Shown: positions 1-8,467 of the stretch, one piece after another | How the letters are laid out: each line of letters begins with the position of its first letter | How positions within the stretch are numbered: the stretch's first letter is position 1 | Source of the DNA: Chitinophagaceae bacterium | Lineage (GTDB): Bacteria > Bacteroidota > Bacteroidia > Chitinophagales > Chitinophagaceae | Length of the DNA: 57,382 bases | Direction: 5' to 3' | Assembly: GCA_013696395.1 (NCBI GenBank) | Contig: JACCYQ010000039.1 | Coordinates: 1-57,382, forward strand | Position numbers and translations under genes: made by a program | The notes under the pieces: generated by a model | Told to the model about the DNA's origin: nothing | Databases searched by the model: none | The model's input: only the letters and a program-made list of their open reading frames with translations

Positions 1-416
1 ATTCACCGGGCGGCAGTGTGTACGCAGGCCTTGGATTATATGATACCATGCAATACGTATCGCCTGATGTAGCAACTATTTGTATTGGTATGGCAGCCTC
101 CATGGCATCCGTATTACTTGCAGCCGGTACAAACGGTAAACGTGCTGCGCTTAAGCATGCCCGTATCATGATGCATCAGCCCAGTGGCGCCATTGGCGGA
201 CAAGCCAGCGATATTGAAATAACAGTGAACGAAATACGAAAACTCAAAAGAGAATTGTATGATATAGTAAATCATCACTCAGGTAAAAGTATCGCTGTTA
301 TTGAAAAAGATTTCGAGCGTGATCATTGGCTTACAGCACCTGAAGCGAAAGAATATGGCCTTGTTGATGAAGTCTTACTTACAAATCCTAAAAAAGATAA
401 AAAGGAATTATTATAG
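1..416 (+). CDS. clpP: ATP-dependent Clp protease proteolytic subunit, paralogue 1 (5'-truncated by window)
   Basis: This is the C-terminal part of a ClpP serine peptidase. It forms the proteolytic chamber that degrades substrates unfolded by ClpX. The reading frame is open from the first full codon at base 3, giving SPGGSV, so the gene starts outside the window. The catalytic triad is visible: Ser in GMAASMAS, His in MMHQP and Asp in FERDHW. The tail ends in a lysine-rich stretch (NPKKDKKELL). A second clpP follows 48 bases downstream and clpX follows that, all on the same strand. Family assignment is certain. Whether this copy or the next is the main peptidase cannot be told from sequence alone. 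Confidence 0.96.
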   Translation, partial: SPGGSVYAGLGLYDTMQYVSPDVATICIGMAASMASVLLAAGTNGKRAALKHARIMMHQPSGAIGGQASDIEITVNEIRKLKRELYDIVNHHSGKSIAVIEKDFERDHWLTAPEAKEYGLVDEVLLTNPKKDKKELL

Positions 417-464
417 ATTTTGAGTTATAATCAAATCTTTATTTAAAAAAATAAATTAGCAGTT

Positions 465-1097
465 ATGTCTCCAAAACATTTTTTATATAACGGTTGGATC
501 AATGAAGAGCCCGCAGAAGAAAAAGAGGAAAGGCCTGACTCAGATCTCAGGATGTTCAACAAACGTTTAGAGAAATATTTTTTTGAAAAAAGACAGGTTC
601 ATCTATGGGGCATTGTGGATGATAAATCGGCCCGTGATGTTGTAGCTAAAATGCTTTTGCTGGATGCAGATAAACCTGGAGAAGAAATTAAATTTTATAT
701 CAATAGTCCTGGTGGCGTTGTGACCAGTGGAATGGTAATATATGATACAATGCAAATGATGTCTTCACCTGTTAGTACCATTTGCATGGGACTGGCCGCA
801 TCCATGGGCAGTATTTTATTAAGTGGTGGCAAAAAAGGTCAACGCTACATATATCCACATGGCGAAGTGATGATCCATCAGCCAAGCCTGGGTGGCTATA
901 TTCAAGGTGTAAGCAGCGACCTTGAAATACAGGCTGTGCAGACAATAAAAGTAAAAGAATTAGGAGCCCGTATTTTAGCGGAAAATTGTAATAAAACTTT
1001 TGACCAGATCCTGAAGGATTTTGACAGGGATTACTGGATGAATGCAGATGAAGCTATAGCGTATGGAATTGCAGATAAACTGGTATCAAAGCTTTAA
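465..1097 (+). CDS. clpP: ATP-dependent Clp protease proteolytic subunit, paralogue 2
   Basis: A full-length 210-residue ClpP. The N-terminus is unusual and acidic (INEEPAEEKEERPDSD), unlike a typical propeptide. The core keeps INSPGG, Ser in GLAASMGS, His in VMIHQP and Asp in FDRDYW, so the triad is intact and the enzyme should be active. The tail is short (IADKLVSKL). It is clearly diverged from the upstream copy, so the pair is not a recent duplication. The two could form mixed heptameric rings, as two-ClpP systems do in some bacteria; this is inference. A terminator-like hairpin separates it from clpX. Confidence 0.95.
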   Translation: MSPKHFLYNGWINEEPAEEKEERPDSDLRMFNKRLEKYFFEKRQVHLWGIVDDKSARDVVAKMLLLDADKPGEEIKFYINSPGGVVTSGMVIYDTMQMMSSPVSTICMGLAASMGSILLSGGKKGQRYIYPHGEVMIHQPSLGGYIQGVSSDLEIQAVQTIKVKELGARILAENCNKTFDQILKDFDRDYWMNADEAIAYGIADKLVSKL

Positions 1098-1136
1098 CAG
1101 GTTAAGAGCCATACCGTTAACATATTAAATACAAAT

Positions 1137-1163
1137 AAAACCGCCATTACCCGGCGGTTTTTA
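1137..1163 (+). terminator. Intrinsic terminator between clpP2 and clpX
   Basis: AACCGCC pairs with GGCGGTT around a 7-base loop, with A-run and T-run flanks. It would end the clpP transcript and leave clpX to a promoter of its own, for which a TAnnTTTG element directly follows. Confidence 0.75.
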
Positions 1164-1171
1164 TAATTTTG
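1164..1171 (+). promoter_or_regulatory. Bacteroidota -7-like element (TAATTTTG) before clpX
   Basis: TAATTTTG matches the Bacteroidota TAnnTTTG -7 element and is followed by CA. It lies 34 bases before the clpX start and directly after the terminator hairpin. No clear TTTG -33 box is visible, because the hairpin occupies that position. Confidence 0.4.
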
Positions 1172-1205
1172 CAAAAGCTTTAAAAAGCTACTTTAAAAAG
1201 TTCTA

Positions 1206-2447
1206 ATGGCAAAAACACCCTTACATTGTTCTTTCTGCGGTCGAAGCCGTGATGAGGTTAAAATCCTTATTGCCGGACAAGAAGGACATATTTGTGAAAA
1301 CTGCGTTGAGCATGCACGTGAAATTATTGAGCAGGAATTAGTAGTTAAAGATGAAAATTCAACGAATGCTTTTAAACTCCAGGTTAAAAAACCAATGGAG
1401 ATGAAAAAGTTTCTGGATGAATATGTTATTGGCCAGGAAGATGCTAAAAAAGTTTTATCAGTAGCGGTTTATAATCACTATAAACGCTTACAGCAAAAAC
1501 AGGTTGATACCCCACAAAATGATGTTGAAATTGAAAAAAGCAATATTATAATGGTGGGCGAAACTGGCACAGGTAAAACCTTACTGGCTAAAACCATTGC
1601 CCGTTTATTGAATGTTCCTTTCGCAATTGTAGATGCCACTGTTTTTACCGAGTCAGGTTATGTTGGTGAAGATGTAGAAAGCATTCTTACCCGTTTGTTA
1701 CAGGTTTGCAATTATGACGTAACAGCCGCTGAACGTGGTATCGTTTATATTGATGAAATTGATAAGATTGCCCGTAAAGGAGACAATCCATCCATTACCC
1801 GTGATGTAAGTGGCGAAGGTGTGCAACAAGGCATGTTGAAATTGTTAGAAGGGACCGATGTTCTGGTGCCACCACAGGGAGGTCGTAAACATCCTGAACA
1901 AAAACTGATTAAAATTAATACGCAGAATATATTATTCATTTGCGGAGGTGCCTTTGACGGTATTGATCGGGTAATTGCCCGTCGCGTACAAACCAATACC
2001 ATCGGTTTTAATGTTGATAAGGAATTGCAGGAAGATATGAAGAAGAACCTGCTTCGTTACATTAATGCAACTGATTTGAAATCGTTTGGTTTGATCCCGG
2101 AATTATTGGGTCGTTTGCCGGTTGTTACACACCTGGATCCTTTGGATGCTCCTACTCTAAGAGCTATCCTGACAGAACCAAGGAATGCCCTCATCAAACA
2201 ATATAAAAAGTTATTTGAGCTGGAAGGTATTGCATTGACTATTGAAGATGATGTACTTGATTTTATGGTTGAAAAAGCGGTGGAATATAAACTGGGTGCA
2301 AGAGGTTTGCGCAGCATCTGCGAAGGTATTTTGACCGATGCCATGTATGAACTTCCTTCTTCAAAAGAAAAAGTATTCCATCTTGATATGAAATACGCTC
2401 AGCGTAAATTTGAGAAAAGCAAACTCAGTTTGCTTAAGGTTGCTTAA
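1206..2447 (+). CDS. clpX: ATP-dependent Clp protease ATP-binding subunit ClpX
   Basis: AAA+ unfoldase of 413 residues that recognises, unfolds and feeds substrates into ClpP. Visible features in order are the C4 zinc-binding domain near the N-terminus (CSFCG then CENCV), Walker A GETGTGKT, the pore loop GYVG, Walker B IVYIDEID, the RKH-type loop (GGRKHPEQ) and the IGF tripeptide (NTIGFN) that docks onto ClpP. Length matches the family. It follows two clpP genes and is separated from them by a terminator and a possible promoter, so it may be expressed partly independently of them. Confidence 0.98.
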   Translation: MAKTPLHCSFCGRSRDEVKILIAGQEGHICENCVEHAREIIEQELVVKDENSTNAFKLQVKKPMEMKKFLDEYVIGQEDAKKVLSVAVYNHYKRLQQKQVDTPQNDVEIEKSNIIMVGETGTGKTLLAKTIARLLNVPFAIVDATVFTESGYVGEDVESILTRLLQVCNYDVTAAERGIVYIDEIDKIARKGDNPSITRDVSGEGVQQGMLKLLEGTDVLVPPQGGRKHPEQKLIKINTQNILFICGGAFDGIDRVIARRVQTNTIGFNVDKELQEDMKKNLLRYINATDLKSFGLIPELLGRLPVVTHLDPLDAPTLRAILTEPRNALIKQYKKLFELEGIALTIEDDVLDFMVEKAVEYKLGARGLRSICEGILTDAMYELPSSKEKVFHLDMKYAQRKFEKSKLSLLKVA

Positions 2448-2489
2448 TTATAAAATCAACTTAACATTTCGTCATTAAAAATTTACAAC

Positions 2490-2639
2490 ATGGATGAATT
2501 AATAGACAGGTTAAAATCAGAAGCCGGATTGACAGAAGAGCAAGCTGAAAAAGCACTGGAAACAATCAAGAACTTTGTAGTTGAAAAATTCCCGATGATG
2601 GAAGGAATGGTGGGGAATTTATTAGGCGGGAAAGAATAA
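2490..2639 (+). CDS. Small conserved-looking protein of 49 residues
   Basis: An ATG-started frame of 49 codons ends with TAA at 2637-2639, 42 bases after clpX on the same strand and just before a strong terminator. The product begins MDELIDRLKSEAGLTEEQ and ends with a glycine-rich NLLGGKE. The LTEEQAEKALETIKNF segment looks like an amphipathic helix preceded by a helix cap. It loosely resembles DUF2267-type repeats, in which a 'glt.eqA..al' motif recurs; this is only an impression. Position, regular codon use and the terminator directly behind it support a real gene. Function is unknown. Confidence 0.6.
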   Translation: MDELIDRLKSEAGLTEEQAEKALETIKNFVVEKFPMMEGMVGNLLGGKE

Positions 2640-2660
2640 CATTCGTCAAAAAAATCTATA

Positions 2661-2698
2661 AAAGAAAAAACCATCCTTTGCGGGATGGTTTTTCTTTT
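2661..2698. terminator. Bidirectional terminator between the small ORF and nrdJ
   Basis: CCATCC (2671-2676) pairs with GGATGG (2683-2688), extended on both sides by AAAGAAAAAA and TTTTTCTTTT. It serves the plus-strand clpX/small-ORF unit and the minus-strand nrdJ, which ends at 2720. Confidence 0.85.
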
Positions 2699-2719
2699 AT
2701 ACTTACTTCAGTTAACACA

Positions 2720-5700
2720 TTAACTGCAACCCATACTGTTTCCACAGTTAAGACATTTATAGCAAGTTCCGCTGCGTACGGTTATATGTCCGCATGTATT
2801 GCAAGCCGGTGCATCACTTTGCATGGATTGCGCCGCCCGGTTTACGGATTCCATACCAGACTCTTGTTTTACAGCAGTTCTTTTTGCAGGTGAAGTACTA
2901 CCCGATACAATTCGCAAACTTGATAATTCAGGAGATCCCGGTTTTGCCTGGTCCAGGTTTGCAACTGGTTCATCCCATGCATCTTCACCGGTATTCATTA
3001 CTTCTGGTTTATCCAACACATGGACAAGATCGGTACGTCCCAGGTATTCATAACCTAACACACGGAATATAAAGTCAACGATCGAAGTGGTTGATTTGAT
3101 ATTCGGGTGTTCAACAAATCCAGCCGGATCAAATTTGGTAAAGGCAAACTTGTCAACAAATTCTTCTAATGGAACACCATACTGTAAACCAATAGAAATT
3201 GAAATAGCAAAGCAGTTCATCATGCTACGCATGGTGGCTCCTTCTTTTGCCATATCGATAAAGATCTCTCCCAAAGTTCCATCTGCATATTCCCCGGTTC
3301 TTACAAAAACTGCCTGTCCATTGATCTTGGCTTTTTGTGTAAAGCCCCTGCGCTTGGCCGGTAGTGCTCTTCTTTCAACAATGGACGCCAGTTTACGTTT
3401 CAATTTTGTATCGGCACTTGTCTGCACCCTGCGGTTTACTTCTTCCAGCAATTCTTCCACCGTCAGCTGGCTCATATCCACAATATTGCTTTTAGTTACC
3501 GGGATTGGTAATTCTTCTTTTTCTTCTTCAGCCTCTCCCTGCTTTTTCTTCTTATCGCTCTTGTTGCTTAATGGCTGTGAGAGTTTTGATCCATCGCGAT
3601 ATAATGCGCATGCCTTTAATCCAAGTTGCCAGCTTAACAGGTACGAATCAGCGATTTCCTCTACTATTGCTTCATTTGGTAAGTTGATGGTTTTACTGAT
3701 AGCACCGCTGATAAATGGTTGCGTGGCTGCCATCATACGGATATGCCCATGCGCATGAATAAATCTTTGACCTTTTTTACCACATTTATTGGCACAATCA
3801 AAAACAGAAAGATGTTCGTCTTTTAAGAAAGGTGCACCTTCAACAGTCATGGTTCCACATATATAATCATTGGCAGCATCCACTTCATCATCACTGAAAC
3901 CTAATGCATCGAGCAGGCTCCATTCAAAATTGAAATATTGTTCCGGTGTAAATCCAAGTCTTTGCAAACATTCTTCGCCCAAAGCATACACATTAAATAC
4001 AAACCCGATTTCAAATGCAGCAGCTACCGCAGCATCCAGTTTTTTAATTTCTGCTGCAATGAAACCTTTTTCACTCAGTGTCTGGTGATTGATGTAAGGT
4101 GCCCCATTAAATGTTCCATGACCCACTGCATATTTAATAATGGCGTCTACTTGCTTCGCATCGTATTTTAAATTCTTTAAAGCTTGCGGAACAGATTGGT
4201 TAATGATCTTGAAATATCCGCCTCCGCTCAATTTTTTAAATTTCACCAAAGCAAAATCAGGTTCTACACCCGTAGTATCGCAATCCATTACTAAACCTAT
4301 GGTACCTGTGGGTGCAATTACAGTAGTCTGTGCATTGCGGTAACCGAATTTTTCTCCCATCTCCACGGCTTCATCCCATACATTACAGGCAACTTTTAAT
4401 AAATAATCCGGGCAATATTTTGCTTTGATGCCCTGGGGTTTAACACTTAAACCTTCATATTCATCTGCTTCGTATGCAGCCAGTCGATGATTGCGCATAA
4501 CCCGCATCATGTCGTCTTTATTATCCTGGTAACGAGGAAAAGCACCCAGGTGTTCAGCCATTTCTGCGGATGTCCGATAAGATGTACCAGTCATGATAGC
4601 TGTGATAGCACCAGCAATAGCTCTGGCTTCTTCACTGTCATATGCTATACCGCTTAACATCAATACAGAACCCAGGTTGGCAAAGCCTAAACCAAGTGTA
4701 CGGTATTCGTAACTTAATTGTGCTACTTCTTTACTGGGAAACTGCGCCATTAATACAGAGATTTCCAATACGGTTGTCCATAACCGGCAGGTGTACTGAA
4801 AACCTTCCACATCAAAATGATTATTCTCGGTATCAAAAAATTTCATCAGATTGGCTGATGCCAGGTTACACGCGGTATTATCTAAAAACATGTACTCTGA
4901 ACAAGGATTAGAGGCCCTGATCTCCCCACCCTGCGGACAGGTATGCCATTCATTGATGGTCGTATTATATTGAGTTCCCGGATCAGCACAGCGCCATGCT
5001 GCATAGGAGATCTGGTTCCATAAACTTTTTGCAGGAATTTTTTTCATCACCCTGCCATCACTCCTGGCTGTTAATTCCCAATCTTCATTATTCTGTAATT
5101 TTTCGAAAAACGAATTGGGAATGCGAACCGAGTTATTGGAGTTTTGACCAGAAACCGTGCGATAAGCTTCACCTTCATAATCACTGGCATAACCAGATGA
5201 TATCAGTGCGGCAACTTTTTTCTCTTCTTCAACTTTCCAGTTAATGAAAGTTTCTATTTCAGGGTGATCTAAGTCGAGGCAAACCATTTTGGCGGCTCTG
5301 CGTGTAGTTCCACCACTTTTAATTGCACCCGCTGCACGATCGCCAATTTTTAAAAAACTCATCAACCCTGAAGAAGTACCCCCGCCACTTAATTTTTCAC
5401 CTTCACCACGTATAGAAGAAAAGTTGGTTCCAACACCAGAACCATATTTAAATATCCTGGCTTCCCTTACCCACAGATCCATGATGCCGCCATCATTCAC
5501 CAGGTCATCATTTACACTTAATATAAAACAGGCATGTGGCTGTGGTCGCTCATAAGCTGAGGAAGATTGTTTCAATTCTCCATCATTGGCATCAACATAA
5601 TAGTGACCCTGAGGTTTACCGGTAATGCCATAACTCTCATGCAAACCGGTGTTAAACCATTGTGGTGAGTTGGGAACACACATCTGGTTCAAAATAGAAT

Positions 5701-6073
5701 AAACCAATTCTTCATAAAAAATTTGTGCGTCTTCTTCGGTAGCAAAGTAATTATAACGTTCGCCCCAAACACGCCAGCAATTGGCCATGCGGTGTGCAAC
5801 CTGTTTAGCTGATGTTTCGCGACCAAGGCTTCCGTCTGGTTGTGGTACTCCTGCTTTTCGAAAATATTTTTGTGCAAGAATGTCAGTAGCAATCTGGCTC
5901 CATTGTTTAGGTACTTCTACATTTTTCATTTCAAATACGATCTCACCTGAAGGGTTGCGGATCACCGATGTACGGTAATCATATTCAAACAAATCAAAAA
6001 CCGGAACACCTTCTTTGGTGAAGCGACGGGAGAACCGCAAACCGCCCGAAGCGGAAGTATTTTTATGAGCCAT
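2720..6073 (-). CDS. nrdJ: Vitamin B12-dependent (class II) ribonucleotide reductase
   Basis: Adenosylcobalamin-dependent ribonucleotide reductase of 1117 residues. It makes deoxyribonucleotides for DNA synthesis without needing oxygen or an iron radical subunit. NPCSE at about residues 389-393 carries the thiyl-radical Cys and its Glu. HAC near residue 182 and the Cys in NTACNLAS near 402 fit the redox pair. APTGTIG near 588-594 is the phosphate-binding loop. A charged low-complexity linker (KSDKKKKQGEAEEEKEE) lies around residue 840. The C-terminus carries a Cys-rich tail (CNTCG, then CYKCLNCG, then GCS) that could bind zinc or act as the swinging dithiol that re-reduces the active site. 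It is a single-gene unit. Confidence 0.96.
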   Translation of the reverse strand: MAHKNTSASGGLRFSRRFTKEGVPVFDLFEYDYRTSVIRNPSGEIVFEMKNVEVPKQWSQIATDILAQKYFRKAGVPQPDGSLGRETSAKQVAHRMANCWRVWGERYNYFATEEDAQIFYEELVYSILNQMCVPNSPQWFNTGLHESYGITGKPQGHYYVDANDGELKQSSSAYERPQPHACFILSVNDDLVNDGGIMDLWVREARIFKYGSGVGTNFSSIRGEGEKLSGGGTSSGLMSFLKIGDRAAGAIKSGGTTRRAAKMVCLDLDHPEIETFINWKVEEEKKVAALISSGYASDYEGEAYRTVSGQNSNNSVRIPNSFFEKLQNNEDWELTARSDGRVMKKIPAKSLWNQISYAAWRCADPGTQYNTTINEWHTCPQGGEIRASNPCSEYMFLDNTACNLASANLMKFFDTENNHFDVEGFQYTCRLWTTVLEISVLMAQFPSKEVAQLSYEYRTLGLGFANLGSVLMLSGIAYDSEEARAIAGAITAIMTGTSYRTSAEMAEHLGAFPRYQDNKDDMMRVMRNHRLAAYEADEYEGLSVKPQGIKAKYCPDYLLKVACNVWDEAVEMGEKFGYRNAQTTVIAPTGTIGLVMDCDTTGVEPDFALVKFKKLSGGGYFKIINQSVPQALKNLKYDAKQVDAIIKYAVGHGTFNGAPYINHQTLSEKGFIAAEIKKLDAAVAAAFEIGFVFNVYALGEECLQRLGFTPEQYFNFEWSLLDALGFSDDEVDAANDYICGTMTVEGAPFLKDEHLSVFDCANKCGKKGQRFIHAHGHIRMMAATQPFISGAISKTINLPNEAIVEEIADSYLLSWQLGLKACALYRDGSKLSQPLSNKSDKKKKQGEAEEEKEELPIPVTKSNIVDMSQLTVEELLEEVNRRVQTSADTKLKRKLASIVERRALPAKRRGFTQKAKINGQAVFVRTGEYADGTLGEIFIDMAKEGATMRSMMNCFAISISIGLQYGVPLEEFVDKFAFTKFDPAGFVEHPNIKSTTSIVDFIFRVLGYEYLGRTDLVHVLDKPEVMNTGEDAWDEPVANLDQAKPGSPELSSLRIVSGSTSPAKRTAVKQESGMESVNRAAQSMQSDAPACNTCGHITVRSGTCYKCLNCGNSMGCS

Positions 6074-6364
6074 AACTAAAGAATTTATTAGGAGATGTAA
6101 TTAATTAAGTGGTTAACGAAACTATTTTTTCTCAGTCAAAATTCCTACTTGTAAATATCAACAAGATGTGGAAAAGAGAAGTGGATAAATTGGAAGCTTA
6201 GGATGGATAACAGTTCCCTGCATTGTACACATTTTATTGGTGGTTTTTTTAAATCTTTTTTTGGTGATGATCAGAAATTGATGTAGGCAACCCGTAAATT
6301 CACCATTATTAAGATTCCGGATTAATACGTAATGCATCAGGAATCCTTTTAAATTCCCATCATC
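6074..6364. other. Divergent intergenic region with DnaA-box-like sequences
   Basis: This 291-base region lies between the divergent nrdJ and amidohydrolase genes and has no plausible gene. Three sequences resembling the DnaA box TGTGGATAA lie in the same orientation: 6167-6175 (TGTGGAAAA, one mismatch), 6180-6188 (AGTGGATAA, one mismatch) and 6202-6210 (GATGGATAA, two mismatches). The 6231-6265 stretch is T-rich with two TTGGTG copies. I see no B12 riboswitch fold and no convincing NrdR box. Confidence 0.45.
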
Positions 6365-7546
6365 ATGGCAAAAGAAATTTCAAGTTCAGATAAAGCATTT
6401 ATTTCTTCCTTGCTTCCACGTTTAAAAGCGTTACGTCATCACCTGCATCAATACCCCGAACTATCAGGCCAGGAATATGGTACAGCAGCATATTTAACAT
6501 CCTTTATTCAACCATATAAACCAACGGAAATACTGAAAAATTTGGGAAGCGGGACTGGCATTGTTGCCTATTGGGATAGCGGAAAACCCGGTCCTTTTAT
6601 TTTATTCAGAGCAGAAATTGATGCTTTACCTATTGATGAAGAAGGAAATTTTGACTATTGTTCAAACAATCCTGGTATATCGCATAAATGTGGCCATGAT
6701 GGACATACCGCAATGGTAGCCGGCTTGGCACCATTAATACAAAGAAACCCTCCTGTTGCCGGTAAAGCAGGTCTTTTATTTCAACCGGCAGAAGAAACTG
6801 GCGAAGGTGCATTTGCCATTGTAAAAGACGAAAGGTTCAGGCGATTAAAACCTGATTATATATTTGGACTACACAACCTGCCTGGTTATCCATTGGGTCA
6901 AATTGTTTTACGCAGCGGTACTTTTTGTGCAGCCTCGGGTGGTATGCGCATTATTTTAGTAGGTCGCACATCTCATGCTGCTGAACCTGAAAAAGCGATC
7001 TCCCCAATGGCATGTATGATCAATTTGTTGCAATCACTACCTGCGATAACAAACCAGATACAAACAAAACAAGCCACTCAACTTACGGTTACCCATGCCC
7101 GTTTGGGTGAAGCCAGTTTCGGAATAACACCCGGAACAGCCATCCTTCATGTCACTTTAAGAGCTTATGATAAAAATGATTTTGATGCTTTGATCAAAAA
7201 AGTAGAATCACTTGCAAATGAAGAAGCTCAAAAATCAGGACTAAAAATCCATTTTGAATTTAAAGAAGCATTCCCTCTTACAGCCAACAGTGAAAATATG
7301 ACCAGCCTGATTCAAACCGCATCCGAAAAAAGAGGATTTAATTTTATAAAAAAGAAAGAACCCTTTCGTTGGTCAGAAGATTTTGGTCATTATGCTGAGA
7401 TTGCTCAAACCGGGTTTTTTGGATTAGGCGCGGGCGAAGAAGTACCTAATCTTCATCATCCACAATATGATTTTCCAGATGCTCTGCTTGGTTATGGAAT
7501 CAGGATATTTAAATCATTAATGGAAATATTGGGAAAAAGTAAATAA
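6365..7546 (+). CDS. M20-family amidohydrolase (hippurate/N-acyl-amino acid hydrolase type)
   Basis: Metal-dependent amidohydrolase of 393 residues of the M20D group, which removes acyl groups from amino acids and related amides. Visible motifs are EIDALPIDEE, the metal-binding CGHDGHTAMV and QPAEETGEGA with the catalytic and metal-binding Glu pair. A central lid or dimerisation domain follows (about residues 175-290), then GAGEEVPNLHHPQYDF near the C-terminus with late His residues. There is no signal peptide, so it is cytoplasmic. It stands alone on the plus strand. The natural substrate cannot be told from sequence. Confidence 0.88.
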   Translation: MAKEISSSDKAFISSLLPRLKALRHHLHQYPELSGQEYGTAAYLTSFIQPYKPTEILKNLGSGTGIVAYWDSGKPGPFILFRAEIDALPIDEEGNFDYCSNNPGISHKCGHDGHTAMVAGLAPLIQRNPPVAGKAGLLFQPAEETGEGAFAIVKDERFRRLKPDYIFGLHNLPGYPLGQIVLRSGTFCAASGGMRIILVGRTSHAAEPEKAISPMACMINLLQSLPAITNQIQTKQATQLTVTHARLGEASFGITPGTAILHVTLRAYDKNDFDALIKKVESLANEEAQKSGLKIHFEFKEAFPLTANSENMTSLIQTASEKRGFNFIKKKEPFRWSEDFGHYAEIAQTGFFGLGAGEEVPNLHHPQYDFPDALLGYGIRIFKSLMEILGKSK

Positions 7547-7715
7547 TCAGTCATATAACATATTTATAATCATCCATTTTTTTAATAGAAACCTCAGGAA
7601 ATAGACAAACGGACATCAATACCCGCTATTGAAAGGCTTTTAGTATCCTGCAAATAAGCAGTTAATTCACAAAAACTTTTTGCATTTTTGCATTTAATCA
7701 ACTGTTGCCGAAAAG

Positions 7716-8465
7716 ATGAATATTTACCAGTCATTGGAAAAGCAGAAAAGCCTGGGAAAGAGATCCTTTGCCGTACTTATAGATCCTGATAAAGTCAATG
7801 AACTGATTTTAGACGAATTAATTGATTTATCTACTGCGGCTAAAGTTGATTATTTTTTAGTTGGAGGTAGTTTGGTTATCAGTAACCAATTAGACTATGT
7901 TGTTCAACATATCAAAAAGAATTGCACTATTCCTGTCATATTATTTCCGGGAAGTTCCACACATATATCTAAATATGCGGATGCCTTATTGTATTTATCC
8001 CTGATTTCCGGTCGCAATCCTGAACTACTTATCGGGCAACATGTTGTATCTGCTCCATTTATTAAACAAAGCGGATTGGAAGTTATACCTACCGGTTATA
8101 TGTTAATTGATGGTGGTGCACCGACTACTGTTTCATATATCAGTAATGCTAATCCAATTCCGGCTGATAAAAATGAAATAGCTATGTGTACAGCCATGGC
8201 CGGTGAAATGTTGGGAATGAAATTGATTTATATGGATGCCGGAAGTGGAGCCAAGCGTGCAATTACAGAAAGTATGATTGAAAAAGTTTCTCAAAATATT
8301 TCTGTTCCATTGATCATTGGTGGTGGTATAACTGATCCTGAAAAAGCATATATTAATTGCAAAGCCGGAGCCGACCTGATTGTTATCGGTAATGCTATTG
8401 AAAAAGACAAAAATCTTATCAATGAAATGGCAGCAGCCATTCATGCTGTACCCGTTAATTCCTGA
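7716..8465 (+). CDS. Geranylgeranylglyceryl phosphate synthase family protein (PcrB/GGGPS)
   Basis: TIM-barrel prenyltransferase of 249 residues that joins a polyprenyl diphosphate to sn-glycerol-1-phosphate in an ether bond, as in archaeal lipid synthesis. Visible motifs are AVLIDPDKV at strand 1, VGGSL, ILFPGSS, SLISGRNPELLIGQHV, MLIDGG, YMDAGSGA, LIIGGGI and IVIGNAIEK. The last two are the phosphate-binding glycine loops. Relatives are known in Bacteroidota, where the physiological lipid product is poorly understood. A doubled TTTTTGCA (7677-7692) lies just upstream. The gene ends two bases before the convergent M28 peptidase. Confidence 0.9.
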   Translation: MNIYQSLEKQKSLGKRSFAVLIDPDKVNELILDELIDLSTAAKVDYFLVGGSLVISNQLDYVVQHIKKNCTIPVILFPGSSTHISKYADALLYLSLISGRNPELLIGQHVVSAPFIKQSGLEVIPTGYMLIDGGAPTTVSYISNANPIPADKNEIAMCTAMAGEMLGMKLIYMDAGSGAKRAITESMIEKVSQNISVPLIIGGGITDPEKAYINCKAGADLIVIGNAIEKDKNLINEMAAAIHAVPVNS

Positions 8466-8467
8466 TT

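Noticed and set aside
2720-6073. Many plus-strand open frames inside nrdJ, clpX, dxs and other long genes
   Set aside because: They overlap strongly supported genes in other frames and have no motifs, so they are shadows.
6167-6210. Chromosomal replication origin
   Set aside because: Only three imperfect DnaA-like boxes, no dnaA, dnaN or gidA neighbours and no AT-rich unwinding repeats. Regulation of nrdJ is the more modest reading.
6074-6364. Cobalamin riboswitch or NrdR box for nrdJ
   Set aside because: No B12-box-like sequence, no matching fold and no palindromic NrdR pair was seen. The region is AT-rich, which gives chance partial matches.
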